A stretch of 64,000 bases of DNA, from assembly GCA_917880885.1 (NCBI GenBank), contig OU862931.1, forward strand, positions 15,294,736 to 15,358,735, read 5' to 3'. A program made the translations under genes and the position numbers. Every line of letters starts with the position of its first letter. Positions within the stretch are counted from its first letter, which is position 1. This document shows positions 1 through 10,163 of this stretch, in pieces. Origin of the DNA: Limnephilus marmoratus (lineage: Eukaryota > Arthropoda > Insecta > Trichoptera > Limnephilidae). The notes under the pieces were generated by a model. It was not told the origin of the DNA. It did no database searches and worked only from the letters and a program-made list of their open reading frames with translations.

Positions 1-619
1 ACAAAATTCGAGTTCCGTGAAAATTCAAAAATAATTAAACTTCTCTTATTATTACATCATTGGCCGGTTGTTTTATAGTAGGTACTCGGATAATAACAGA
101 ACTTCAATAGGATTTCACAGAACTTGAATGTTAACTTTCAATTTGATGAATTATTAAAATTATTTGAAGCAACCCGTCCTTAGCGTCAATCCCTGAAAAT
201 GAAGTCAGTTTTCATGATTTTTCAAGGGACAGCGCATTTTTCATTTTCAGGAAAGCCTTATTATAGTTTTCTTAAGACCAGATTTACCAAAGGAGTTCAT
301 TCGAAAGGTTAAATTCCTGATCACCTCTCTTCAAGTCAACTAAAAAATATAAAGAAAATTAGGATTTTTTTTTTGTGATCCCGGGGCAAATACCTAAATG
401 CTTTTAGTTTTTCAAATCCTACAATAAGTATAATAACCCGTGATTTTGACGGGTCTGCGCTAATCATTCAATAAAAGGTGTGTGAATATAATACCGGTGA
501 TATTACATCCGTTTTAATCTTTCCCACTTTCTCGTAAAGGAAACATAACGAAAAGATAGCTTAAAATCATTTATCGATCAGGATGGGATCAAGTTTTTAT
601 TAAAAAATTATTATATATC
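1..619. other. AT-rich sequence, no gene recognised
   Basis: I see no sustained open frame, repeat structure or RNA gene here. The stretch is AT-rich with short homopolymers (a T run near 367). It could be intergenic or intronic DNA. Confidence 0.5.
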
Positions 620-1170
620 GGGCGTTGAACTCACCTCATTGGACACGCCATTTTATCGAAATCACGATTTAATCAAACTTCGCGAATCCCCTCACACCGA
701 GTCGATTAAATCTCGAGTGAAATCGAACCACTCGCACGCATGCGCTATTATTAGCAGTGGAAGATCGACCGAAACTCGGCACTCGAACTTTAGTTGTTTG
801 CGACTTTGTGACTTTACGTCGACTGAAGCCTTATTCGAGCGAACGGGCGAACGACAGGCGATCCTAGGTCTTACTGAAAGGAGATATCTCGCCACTGCCG
901 GCATTAGCTGGTTCTCCATTTCCTAATCGACAGCTCAGGGGTGACAAACAAACGATAATAAATCGATAATAACTAGAAATTATAACGGTTGTGGTTTTCA
1001 ATCCGGCAATCTTGTATCCCACAATCCCGCGAGATTTCAGCAATACAATTTCAACTAATCGACATCCATATTCCCAAAAGACCTTTCCGACATTTACTAC
1101 GCTTTTACTGTAACAACACCAGGACACTGTCTTACCAAAATTCCCCGACTTCGAGAATTCAGTCTCGGAA
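620..1170. other. GC/CpG-richer block, possible host promoter or first exon
   Basis: This block is clearly richer in G+C and CpG than its surroundings and has short open frames on both strands. It contains ACGCATGCGC near 737-746, which resembles the NRF-1/Ewg palindromic promoter motif. No recognisable protein domain is present, and the open frames here begin at non-ATG codons and look fortuitous. It is the only place in the window that looks like unique host sequence, perhaps a housekeeping promoter. That is inference from composition and one motif. Confidence 0.25.
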
Positions 1171-1257
1171 ATAAAGATTCTGATCTGGGAGATATATTTC
1201 ACCTTAAAAATAACCAGTATGTACATTATTTATTCCAATTCTTTTATATATCTAGAC

Positions 1258-2153
1258 CGAAGGTTCCCGGCTTTAGTCGGACATGTTTGGCTTTTTTAGA
1301 TCGTGTCCGGCTAAATATTAATATATCCGGCCTGTACGGCTTTTGTTAGGCTTTTTGTAAGTGTAACACGGTGCACGCATCGCCTGCAGAACGAACGCAA
1401 CGCAAGCTACGCAAGGCGCAACGTGTTAAGGGCGAGGCGGGGGCGGGGGACAGTGGCTATTCTTGGTTCGTGCGGATTTTATCTTCCAAACTTCTGAAAT
1501 TGGCGGAATATTACTTTGCTATTCCAGGTTCCGCCAATGTTCAAAGAGTTTTCTCTATAATAAACGCCCAGTGGACCAAGGAACACAATAAATTGCACAC
1601 AGAAACAATTGCTAAGATGATGTAGGTACAAATTGTGTAATTTAAAAATGGCATGTCAAAAATTTTATTAAATGATTTCCAAAGAAAACGACGTTTTGAA
1701 TAAAGTAGGTGAAAAAGCCAAATATACAAAATTGTAGATTTTTGTAATTTTTGAATAATTTGAAGAAGTCGAAATTTCATTCTAATTTATTTATTTCGTT
1801 TTCGTCCACAAAGATAGATATGTTTCATTTTATATTTATTTAATGAAAAATTTTAGTCAACTGTTTTACTGTTTGTTTGTTTTACAAGTTTATTATGTTG
1901 TGTGAAGACTCAATATTTTTTATTTTGTTATTGTCATATTCTGTATAAATGCCAAATGATGACAATAATAAGACTGATTAATGATTGTTGTTATTAAACT
2001 GGTTAATGTGTGATTAATAAACAACTGTAACTTGTAACAGATTTTTTATTATTATATATAAAAGTTATGTCCAAAATTACGAAGGGCAAAATATCCGGCC
2101 TAATACATCGCAGATTCAGGCTTTTTTATTTTAGAAGATGGCAACCCTAGACT
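1258..2153 (+). mobile_element. hAT transposon remnant
   Basis: A decayed hAT element inferred from the transposase dimerisation domain at 1371-1625. The sequence is rich in CCGGCYT/GCTTTTT motifs at both ends (1290-1350 and 2093-2130). The right end carries GGCAACCCTAG (about 2143-2153), whose complement CTAGGGTTGCC resembles hAT termini that begin TAGGGTTGCCA. The left terminus is eroded, so the left boundary is approximate and no target duplication was identified. Confidence 0.45.
1371..1700 (+). pseudogene. hAT transposase C-terminal dimerisation fragment
   Basis: The frame at 1371-1625 encodes LAEYYFAIPGSANVQRVFSI followed by a stretch with QWTKEHNKLHTE. It aligns by eye with the hAT family C-terminal (hATC) dimerisation domain, in which a small P-x-S/T-x2-VERVFS motif is followed by a basic NRL segment. 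The usual glutamate of VERVFS is replaced (VQRVFS), and the frame stops at 1623-1625. No DDE catalytic region is present, so this is the 3' remnant of a longer gene. The first codons (1371-1460) look unrelated and GC-rich. The domain call is strong, but the fragment is surely non-functional. Confidence 0.7.
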
Positions 2154-2363
2154 TGCAACCCTAAATTCGGAGTGGTAAAATGTTGCATTTTCTTGTGTTC
2201 TATTTATTAAAATAATATGATTACAGATTTAAAAGAATTAAAATTAAACATCAATAACGTACCAAAACGGGCGGGCGGGCGGCGCTTTGCAAGTCTCGAC
2301 ACGCGTTGTACCTATATATCAAATATGCAAGTTTTTACAAGTAACAGTCGCTGACCTTCAATA

Positions 2364-2703
2364 CACTACTCAAAAGTTAAGCAAGGTTTTAAAAAAGGAA
2401 ATTAATGCTAAATTAAAAGGCTATCTGATTCATATGCCGTCCTAACTGACAAAAAAAATTTCAAGCCCGTGGACCAAAAAAAAAAGAAAAAAAAATTGCA
2501 AAATCATTTTTTCGCGCTGTCTGTTTTGATTGCATGAGAACCATAGTAGCTCGAAAAAAAAATTCCGACTGAAAGTTGAAAATCTGAAAATTGGATTCTT
2601 AAAGCTTCAAAATGCTTTTTTAAGTTTCAATGTGACCATTTTTCACTGAAAATCACCGAAAATTTTGGAATTTATTTTTGCTCCCTAATTTTTTTGAGTA
2701 GTG
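2364..2703. mobile_element. Tc1/mariner-type MITE, 340 bp
   Basis: The element has perfect 12-bp terminal inverted repeats, CACTACTCAAAA at 2364-2375 and TTTTGAGTAGTG at 2692-2703. It is flanked by TA on both sides (2362-2363 and 2704-2705), the target duplication of the Tc1/mariner superfamily. No transposase frame is present and the interior is A/T-homopolymer rich, so it is a non-autonomous copy. Confidence 0.8.
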
Positions 2704-2754
2704 TATTATCTGCCTACATTGATAGGTAAAGCCAAGCCAATATTTTTGTTCTTT

Positions 2755-2888
2755 ACTACCGAAACCATTTCGTGGACCCCCACTTACAACTTGTGAACCC
2801 CCATTTTTTTATCATGCCAACGTAGACCCCCGTCGAGTCTCCCGTGGACCCCTGGGGGTCTACCTGGACTACTTTATGAATCACTGAT
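2755..2888. repeat. hAT-like terminal fragment
   Basis: The sequence GGACTACTTTATGAATCACTG at the right edge, read in reverse, starts CAGTGATTCATAAAGTAG. This is the kind of CAGNGNTTC terminus seen in hAT elements. It is preceded by repeated TGGACCCCC-type motifs (2772, 2827 and 2850). Only one end is visible, so the assignment is tentative. Confidence 0.35.
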
Positions 2889-3165
2889 CTAGACACAAAT
2901 AGACATGTTTATTTTCTATTTTTGTGAGACTTCTTATCATTTTTACCACTTAATGTATTTTATTATATGCTTTTATTGTTACATTTTTCTTATTGTGTTA
3001 TATCTTCTTTACTGTTTTAGTTTTGAATTGTAATACACAACTTATAAACTAGAATGTAAAAACCTATTAGGGCGTATAATAAATAAATAAAGAAATAAAA
3101 TATTAATTTCTTCCCGAATTTTTACCAGAAATGCACATTTGATTTGCACACGCTTGCGAACAGCA
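2889..3165. other. AT-rich stretch with LINE-like 3' tail
   Basis: Extremely AT-rich and non-coding. It ends in AATAAATAAATAAAGAAAT near 3080-3098, resembling the short A-rich repeat tails of non-LTR retrotransposons. Nothing else is recognisable. Confidence 0.3.
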
Positions 3166-3177
3166 ATATTTGCACTG

Positions 3178-4165
3178 TCAATTTTTGACGATGGAAGATG
3201 AATTCATTTTGACAATGAAAGAGAAACTCATTTTGACAATGAAAGAGGAACTCATTTTGACAATGAAAGAGGAACTCATTTTAACAATGAAAGAGGAACT
3301 TATTTTGACAATGAAAGAGGAACTCATGTTGACAATGAAAGAGGTACTCATTTTCAATGAAAGAGGAACTCATTTTGACAATGAAAGGGGAACTCATTTT
3401 GACGATGAAAGAGGAACTCGTTTTGACAATGAAAGAGGAATCCATTTTGACAATGAAAGAGGAACTCATTTTGACAATGAAAGAGGAACTCATTTTAACA
3501 ATGAAAGAGGAACTTATTTTGACAATGAAAGAGGAACTCATGTTGACAATGAAAGAGGAACTCATTTACAATGAAAGAGGAACTCATTTTGACAATAAAA
3601 GGGGAACTCATTTTGACAATAAAAGGGGAACTCATTTTGACGATGAAAGAGGAACTCGTTTTGACAATGAAAGAGGAACCCATTTTGACAATGAAAGAGG
3701 AACTCATTTTGACAATGAAAGAGGAACTCATGTTGACAATGAAAGAGGAACTCATTTACAATGAAAGAGGAACTCATTTTAACAATGAAAGAGGAACTCA
3801 TTTTGACAATGAAAGAGGAACTCATGTTGACAATGAAAGAGGAACTCATTTACAATAAAAGAGGAACTCATTTTGACAATGAAAGGGGAACTCATTTTGG
3901 CGATGAAAGAGGAACTCATGTTGACAATGAAAGAGGGACTCATTTACAATGAAAGAGGAACTCATTTTGACAATGAAAGGGGAACTCATTTTGACGATGA
4001 AAGAGGAACTCGTTTTGACAATGAAAGAGGAACTCATTTTGACAATGAAAAAAGAACTCATTTTGACAATGAAAAAGGAACTCATTTTAACAATGACAGA
4101 GGAACTCATTTTGACAATGAAAGAGGAACTCATTGACAATGAAAGAGGAACTCATTTTGATGCTA
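3178..4165. repeat. 24-bp minisatellite (about 40 units)
   Basis: Tandem array of the unit GACAATGAAAGAGGAACTCATTTT with modest variation. The unit is 24 bp, divisible by three and stop-free in several frames, so long frames exist on both strands (for example MKEELILT or NERGTHFD periods on plus). Occasional shortened units, such as CATTTACAATGA at about 3563, 3753, 3848 and 3941, switch the frame. They recur every 95-190 bp and so define a higher-order repeat. There is no sign of a real gene around it. The open frames are best explained by unit length. Confidence 0.95.
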
Positions 4166-4340
4166 GGAAGAAGAGTACCTATAGAAGCTCGGAAAATGAT
4201 ATTTTGTTCGCTAAATGTTAGAATAGGGTCAGCCAAATGGAATTCTCAACACGAAGTTAATATTGAAAGGTTAGAAGGAATTCAAAAAAAAATTTGAAAG
4301 TCATGGACTTTAAAAATCCTTTCGAACACCAGAACACCTA

Positions 4341-4745
4341 ATCAGTCGTATTCGAGGGGTAAGGCTCTTGATTCGCAATCCAAAGGTCGCGGGATCGAAC
4401 CCCGTCGTGGGCAAATAAATTTTATTTGATTAATTTGTGTTATTTGATGATTAATTCATTTAAATAATACTAATATAGTACATTTGCGGCACGTTCCAGA
4501 GTGTAAGAACTCTCTATATGGAAGTGGAAGATAGTATCGCCCTGGTTCAGAATTGAAACGTTGCTTGAAATGGCTTTAGCAGTGTTTGGCGACTAGATCT
4601 GGAGAGCAGGTACTTTCCTACCTTCCTCTTCCCCATCTCCTTCCCTTCCCCACTACCTTCAACCTCACAACATACTCCAATTTGAGATGCCATAGTCTCA
4701 CTGGCTACAGACGGAAGCAGCTGGGATATTCAATCATATATTCCG
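4341..4745 (+). mobile_element. SINE family 1, tRNA-derived, copy a
   Basis: The head at about 4346-4417 has tRNA-like internal promoter elements, with the B box GGATCGAACCC at 4393-4403. The body includes AAATAAATTTTATTTGATTA, GCGGCACGTTCCAGAGTG (4486-4503), a C/T-rich block (4620-4660) and CTCACTGGCTACAGACGG near 4696-4713. The same body occurs at 6508, 24171, 24640, 31859, 32150, 44885 and 49275. The copy is diverged and ends before a poly-A tail. Confidence 0.8.
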
Positions 4746-5039
4746 TTTGTCCTCAGATTAATTCACTAAATGTATATTAGAAAAAATTAAAACAAATTGT
4801 TAATTACGAATCATCTACCCCTGCTGTGTGTTATTTTTTCATTCTAATTACGTCGTTTTTCTTTTTTTAATCGTGTTTATCTACGATATAAAATTTAAAT
4901 TCTATGAAATTCTATTCTTCTATGAAAATTATTAATATTTTTAATTTTTTTTGACAATGTTTGTTTGCTTTTCTTTTGACGTTTGCAATAACTCGATTTT
5001 GTTAGGGACAGAAAACGTATGATAAATAATTTCATAACG
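4746..5039. other. AT-rich sequence, nothing recognised
   Basis: No coding potential, repeat or RNA structure is visible beyond T-rich homopolymer stretches. Confidence 0.5.
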
Positions 5040-5216
5040 CCAGAGCTCATCAATATACACAACCTATATTCCTCGCAAATAATGTAACTTTCTATTGGTG
5101 AAATATTTTTTAAAGTTCATTCAGTAGTTTTTGCGTGAAAGAGTAACAAACATACATACATTCAGACATCCATACATCCATACAACTATCGCCTTTATAA
5201 TATTAGTAGGATTTTA
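5040..5216 (+). repeat. Interspersed-repeat 3' end (RTE/SINE-like)
   Basis: The segment includes TTCAGTAGTTTTTGCGTGAA, a run of ACATACATACA and CATCCATACATCC, and ends TTATAATATTAGTAGGAT. This terminal arrangement is common at the 3' ends of RTE-type LINEs and their dependent SINEs in insects. I recognise it by general pattern only. It has no coding part here. Confidence 0.45.
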
Positions 5217-5356
5217 ATGTGTATGTGTTTTTTTACAAACATTATATATACAAAGAGGTAGCGCAAAACTAATTTGTAAATAATTATCATTTACTCACGA
5301 CAAATTGCCAAACTTGCCTCCAAAATCGTAAAAAATGATTTCATTGATGGCCCATA

Positions 5357-5568
5357 TTTTATAATTTGACTCACAAATAAATAAAGTGGCACTTATCCGT
5401 ACTATATAGTTGCTACAACTTTCGATTAAAAAAATATATCATTCAGTTTTGTTAAGTATTTAAATTTGGGGCTAAATAACTAAACAGAAAAAAAATATAT
5501 TTTTAATCAAAAAGTATAGCAAGTATCTAGTACGGATATGAGCTACTTTATTTATTTGTGTTTTGAAT
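5357..5568. repeat. Hairpin: ~85-bp inverted repeat arms
   Basis: The left arm (5360-5446) and right arm (5480-5568) are imperfect reverse complements around a loop of about 35 bp. Shared blocks include CACAAATAAATAAAGT and ATCCGTACTA. No coding capacity. It could be a fold-back MITE or a palindromic repair product. Confidence 0.7.
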
Positions 5569-5569
5569 T

Positions 5570-5960
5570 ATGAAATACTCTGTAAGTGGGGTTCCCACTC
5601 CGCCTCCTCCACCTACCCCCCTCCTCTCACCGCCCTCCCCCCTCCTCCCACCCCCCTCCCCCCTTCCCCCTTTCTTCTCCCCCCATCCCCCCACCCTCTC
5701 CCCCTTCCTCCCCCTCCCCCTTCCCCTTCTCCCTCACCCCTCCCCCCCTTCCCCATCTCTCCCTACCTCACGCTTTCCATACATTCAGTTTTCAAACCTC
5801 GCGTGCCACCAATAGCAATTTTTTTATACAAATTTCATAATGCCAGAGCTCATCGAAAAATAACGAACACACAAAAAAAAGAATTATCCAATTTGGTGCA
5901 GTCGTTCGAAAGTTATGCGCTTAGCAACACATTCAGCGATTCATTTTTATATTATAGATA
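5570..5960 (+). repeat. Pyrimidine-tract repeat family, copy 1
   Basis: A 170-bp nearly pure C/T tract (5595-5765) is followed by a conserved flank with ACATTCAGTTTTCAAAC, TTTCATAATGCCAGAGCTCA and ACACAAAAAAAAGAATTATC. The same tract plus flank recurs at 26895, 38795, 39170 and 39562. The proline-rich translations here come from the C/T tract and should not be taken as genes. Confidence 0.8.
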
Positions 5961-6160
5961 GGCCATTAGAATTTAATTTTTCATGTTTTTAGAAACAACT
6001 ATAATTTTTTTGAGTTAGTAACAACTATTAAAAAATCGGAGTGTGTAATTCACACGCGGTAGAAGTGAAACTAAAACTCGCTAGATGTCGCTTTCTTTTC
6101 AAACTGCTTGTTTTTTTAAGTGGTTCGAAGATTGGATATTGATTTCGTCGTAGATTTTTT
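5961..6160. other. AT-rich spacer with short shared repeat
   Basis: It contains TTCACACGCGGTAGAAGTGAAAC-type sequence (about 6051-6073) that recurs in diverged form near 21206-21228, so a short interspersed repeat end lies here. Otherwise nothing is recognisable. Confidence 0.4.
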
Positions 6161-6164
6161 TTTT

Positions 6165-6270
6165 TTTATTTCGTGGGATTCGAACCCCCGTTCGCTTGAT
6201 GTCTGTCTCTGTTTGTCTATCTCTCTAGCCGCGGAGACTTGTTAGGCATCTTGCCAACTACGCTATGGAA
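6165..6270 (-). repeat. tRNA-like repeat head (reverse strand)
   Basis: Read on the minus strand, there is an A-box-like TAGCGTAGTTGGCAAGATGC (about 6264-6245). About 60 bases later comes a B-box-like GGGGGTTCGAATCCCACG (6190-6173). The spacing is too long for a normal tRNA and no acceptor stem closes it. I therefore read it as a tRNA-related SINE head rather than a tRNA gene. Confidence 0.45.
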
Positions 6271-6507
6271 GGCACGCGCTGAGGTGCGAAATTATAGCAT
6301 TATATTAGAACCGAGTATTTGTGTAGAACTGAGTTGTGACACATTTCCGTTTCACACAAATTTCAAGTCACTAACGGCGCTAAAGAAATTTCACTTAAAA
6401 AAAAGTTTTTTCCTACTTTCTTAGTAATTATAATAACAAAAAATAAATAAAAATAAAAATCTTAAAAAAAAACATTTTCATGTCAAAAATGGGGCGCTGA
6501 GCTTGCG

Positions 6508-6965
6508 ACCTCCGTAGTCCAGTGGATAAGACTCTTGACTCACAATCCGGAGGTCGCGGGTTCGAACCCGGCATGCGCAAATAAATTTTATTTGATTAAT
6601 TTGTGGTATTTCACAATTAATTCATTTAAAATAATATATAGTATATTTGCGGCATGTTCCAGAGTGGAAGATACTATCAGTATCGCCCTGGTGTAAGACC
6701 ACCATTCAGAATTGAAACGTTGCTTGAAAACGGGTTTAGCCGTGTTTAGTGACCAGATCTGAATAGCCAGGTACTTCCCAACCTTCCTCTTCCCCACCTC
6801 CTTCCCCTCCCCACTACCTTCAGCCTCACAACATACCCCAATTGGGGATGCCATAGTCTCACTGGCTCCAGACGGGAGCAGTTGAGATTCTTGTGCGGCA
6901 TTCATTGTAAAGAAAAAAAAAAGCCCTAATAACGACCTACCGGGTGACGGCTGTTCTGCCAAACC
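6508..6965 (+). mobile_element. SINE family 1, best-preserved copy b
   Basis: A complete-looking tRNA-derived SINE. The A box is at 6515-6530 (TAGTCCAGTGGATAAG) and the B box GGTTCGAACCC at 6559-6569. The tRNA part is followed by GCAAATAAATTTTATTTG, a unique body (GGCATGTTCCAGAGTGGAAG at 6652-6671) and a C/T-rich block. It then has CTGGCTCCAGACGGGAGCAG and the end TTGTGCGGCATTCAT, with a terminal A-rich run at 6909-6925. This copy defines the family orientation used elsewhere. The tRNA part lacks a clean cloverleaf and would not be a functional tRNA. Confidence 0.88.
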
Positions 6966-6996
6966 ACTCGAGGGACTTAGTAATTTGTTAGTAATC

Positions 6997-7109
6997 AGTA
7001 ATTTTAACTAGTACATAAATTATTAATAATTGAAGTTAGTAATTTTAACTAGTACATAAATTATTAATAATTGAAGTTAGTAATTTTAACTAGTACATAA
7101 ATTATGAAC
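6997..7109. repeat. 41-bp tandem repeat, 2.8 units
   Basis: Three consecutive units begin AGTAATTTTAACTAGTACAT at 6997, 7038 and 7079, with period 41 and essentially no mismatches, so this is a recent local duplication. Confidence 0.9.
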
Positions 7110-7204
7110 TAGTTTTATAAGGTCAAATGGCCTTTAATGTAATTAGGAAGGAGAATCTTACGTAACTAAGAGACCAACTTAAATGGTACCCTGGCTTGTC
7201 CAAC

Positions 7205-7507
7205 TTTGTTTCGGGGCCTGTCGGACCTAACTAACTAACTAACTAACCACCACGCCGTTTCTCCACAGGGGTGGCAGAGAGGACCCGCCCTTTGCCTCAC
7301 TCACATTCATGCATCGTCTCATACATACTCTTCTATTATTCTGATTGACATGGCCCGACTCAAGTATCTGATTCACTTGATCGTGCCATGTCTTCCTAGG
7401 GCGTCCCAGGCTTCTTCTACCATTCACATTTGCGTCATATATTCTTCTTACACTACTTTCTTCGTTCATTCGCTCTACATGCCCAAATCGGTTCCATGCC
7501 AACTTGA
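7205..7507 (-). pseudogene. RTE-type LINE C-terminal fragment
   Basis: The minus-strand frame encodes WNRFGHVERMNEE, then IYDANVNGRRSLGRPRKTW and a DQVNQIL segment. This is the characteristic extreme C-terminus of RTE-like endonuclease/reverse-transcriptase polyproteins (GHVxRM..GxRxxGRPxxxW). Downstream on the minus strand lies a (TTAG)n tail at 7213-7247, fitting the short microsatellite 3' end of this LINE class. Catalytic EN and RT regions are absent, so only the 5'-truncated end remains. The frame continues a few codons into the neighbouring MITE at 7506. Confidence 0.75.
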
Positions 7508-7684
7508 ATGAAACCAACTCAGCACCACCTCAGAAAGGTCATTAAAAGCTATGAAAAAAACATTTTAAAATAGCCTGTTACCCTAACCTTACTTAACCTA
7601 TTTAAACATTTTTTGTATCTTTTTATCTTCACTCTTAATGATCTTTCAGAGGTGGTTCTGAGTTGGTTTCATTCTGAGTTGGCT
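7506..7684. mobile_element. MITE family M1, copy 1
   Basis: A roughly 175-bp element with inverted ends: CCAACTCAG plus ACCTCAGAAAGGTCATTAA at the left, TTAATGATCTTTCAGAGGTG and TTCTGAGTTGG at the right. A second copy at 24953-25137 is inserted in the opposite orientation, because its interior GTTAGGTTCGGGTTACCTG is the complement of this copy's CTGTTACCCTAACCTTAC. No coding capacity. Confidence 0.8.
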
Positions 7685-7899
7685 GGTCACCAACCAAATC
7701 ATCTGATGGTTCCCTACTTACCTACCTACCATATAAGCTTATCCGTGGAGGAGTAAAAATAGTTCAGTCCAAAGCTTCGATCAGTTGGACGAAGGGTGCA
7801 AGTAAATATGAATGATATAAAGCCATTCCCCTAAGCTCTATATTCTACACTTTTATTTTCACTTCAAAAATTCAAATGTGAAACTTGTACAAAAATTAG

Positions 7900-8345
7900 T
7901 GAAGACATATCATTATTATAATAAACACAATTAAATAACTTTGTTTCAATTCCACTTTATTATTTCTTAATCCAACCGGTTTCGGTTCATCCTGAACCTT
8001 CCTCAGGGGTGAATAAAAATATATTGAAGATAATATAGATATACATGGTATTTAAAAGAAAAATAGAAGAGGGAGACAGAACATCAACTTAGGTGGGGGT
8101 GAGGAGGGAGGTGCCTAAGAGGGAGGGGTGAACGTGGGCGGCGGTAATGGAAATATTTAAAAAAATGGGGATGTTAGACAAATCTAATTGCTTATTAAGT
8201 AAACATATCATTATGTTGGTAGTTCTGTGAACAGTAGATCTGGCATCCAAAAAATTAAGATTTCCAATTCTCTCCTATCTAATAAATCAATATCCAAAAT
8301 TTCTTTAAATTCGTAAGATTTTCAAGTGTGTACTTTTTTATTTTT
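7900..8345 (-). mobile_element. Penelope-like element A, 3' end
   Basis: The minus-strand segment at 8316-8257 reads YEFKEILDIDLLDRRELEI. This resembles the tail that follows the GIY-YIG endonuclease in the PLE copies at 12-14 kb (LDNLEALEIKK). Downstream lies a hammerhead-like motif (7974-8006) with the same layout as in PLE C. Most of the element is missing or was displaced by the TIR element beginning near 8370. Confidence 0.55.
7974..8006 (-). ncRNA. Hammerhead-ribozyme-like motif, PLE A
   Basis: On the minus strand: core CTGAGGA, one unpaired A, a 6-bp helix II (GGTTCA with TGAACC, 3-base loop), GAAAC, then the self-complementary ACCGGT and the cleavage-type triplet GTT. This matches the type-I hammerhead order (CUGANGA, helix II, GAAA, minimal helix III, NUH) known from Penelope-like elements. 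The extra A after CUGANGA departs from the canonical core. Confidence 0.6.
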
Positions 8346-9078
8346 TATTTCAAATTCAAATAAGTAATTATACAATAAGGTGGGTCAATTAAAAAAATAT
8401 ATTTTTAAATTCTAAGAGCGATAAAAGGGTGCCAAATGGGTTAAAAACGACATTTAAAATTTTTCAAATTTCTGATACGATCTTCTTCCTCCGGATTGAC
8501 TTCAAAGTTTTGAAAATTTTCATTTTAAGGGGTTATTTCTAGTGTACATAAAAGTTACTATGAATCCTTTAAACCGTATTTTGTGTAATCTTCCATAGCA
8601 AATATAGTATATATTTACGAAATCATTTACATAAAGTTCCAAGATTGAGTCTCGCAAAATAATGCCGAAAATTTAGAGTAGGAAGGATTTTGCTGGTATT
8701 TGAATACACTGTCTTGAGATAATTTGAATTATACAGGGTGTTAAGGGACGTACTTGACTTACTTTAACCAGTGATTCCTGACACTATTTGGAGTAAAAAA
8801 TGTAAATGAAATTTTGGTCTCAGGTGACTTTTTTTGACGGTTTTTTTTTTCAAATTTTTTTTCTTCAAAATCAAAAAAAAATAAATTTCTTCCGCATGTC
8901 GTCACTGGTCACTCAGCCGGGTGTCCGACGAACCCCTTACCCCGCCTCCAACTGTTCAACAACTAAAGGGTCTGCCATCTAACGTTTTTTTTTCAACTAG
9001 TGCTTATTTCGTGAATGGTAACACTTAGCTCATGTCTGATTTGACAGATAATTAGTGTTATCCTTCCGCTGAACGAAT

Positions 9079-10163
9079 ATGGTTGTGTATACGCTTGAAC
9101 AACGCTGGGAAATATTGCGACTTTACTTTGAAAATCATGGTAATGTTGCAGAATGTGTGCGAAAATTGGAATTTTTTAAAAATTGAAAAAAAATCGTTTG
9201 GCCACCTCAGAGCTGCGATTTGACACCGTTGGACTATTATTTGTGGGGTGCCCTCAAAGATAAGTGTTACGCCGACAAGCCAGAGACAATTGACGCTTTA
9301 AAGGACAATATTCGTGAAGCCATTGGTGAAATACAGCTGCTCACAATCGATAATGTAATACATACCTATATACATTATTATTATTTTAAACTCTATGATG
9401 CACCCACTTGCATTGTATTAGATGTACTTACTCTGTTAAATTGTATGCACTATAACCGAATTTACTTATCTTACGTAAGTACTCGTACATTATTGTACGT
9501 ACGTAAGTACTTAATTTACGTATGTACATCTAGCACATGCATTCTTTTAGATCTACTTACTCTTTTAAATTGCAGGCACTATAACCTATCGATTGTCCTA
9601 ATCTTCTTCAACGCATCATAGCAAGTTCCAAATCACAACAGCAGGCAGTCGCTTACCTTTAATCTCCCTCTTTGCAAGACCAACTCTAAACAGAACTCAT
9701 TTATCTACATATCCACACACTCATTTAACTTAAATTATCACCACATTGACATTTTTAACTCGACTTTACGTGACATAAAACGAAAACTCACCAAGCAACA
9801 TGACTCAAACTAGAAAGTTCAATCACTATAAATTCCCGTCCTTTGACTCTTAATCCTATTCCTATGTTCCTCCCCCCCCCCCCCCCCCTTTTTTATATAT
9901 TGTAACTAAAAAATAAATTAAATAAGAAAATACCCTTACAATGTCACACTTTATCATTGTATATCATCAGTGGAAAGTTCATAATTTGCATAATTATCTC
10001 TTATTATTGTATTATTTTGTAATCTCTGATTTGCTGTCAACTTTCTCTAAAATAAATAAAATAAAATAAAAATAAAAATAATGTGCTTAAAAATTGGACC
10101 GATCGTGTAGGCTACTGCATGGCCAGCCGAGGCAGCCATTTGAATGAAATTATTTTCCATTAT
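9079..10163 (+). pseudogene. mariner-like transposase, internally deleted and split
   Basis: Three pieces survive. 9079-9183 gives a start MVVYTLEQRWEILRLYF typical of the N-terminal helix-turn-helix of mariner-type transposases. 9198-9357 gives WPPQSCDLTPLDYYLWG and a following DALKDNIREAIGEI segment, matching the region just after the second catalytic aspartate (PDLxPxDxxLWG). 10078-10163 gives NVLKNWTDRVGYCMASRGSH and the terminus HLNEIIFHY. The catalytic centre between the first and second pieces is deleted, and the second and third are separated by a retroposon. It cannot encode an active enzyme. Confidence 0.8.
9358..10077 (+). mobile_element. 5'-truncated LINE insertion inside mariner
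   Basis: The transposase frame breaks at 9357 and resumes at 10078. The intervening 720 bp ends in an (AAATA)n-type tail (about 10050-10077) and is bordered by ATAATGT on both sides (around 9352 and 10076). This is the signature of target-primed retroposition. Only non-coding 3' sequence with a poly-C run (9869-9888) is present. The donor family is not identifiable. Confidence 0.75.

Noticed and set aside
3178..4165. CRISPR array
   Set aside because: Units are contiguous without unique spacers and the context is eukaryotic.
3170..4221. Overlapping long frames on both strands with MKEELILT or NERGTHFD repeats
   Set aside because: They arise from a 24-bp tandem repeat lacking stops. They start mostly at non-ATG codons and have no flanking gene structure.
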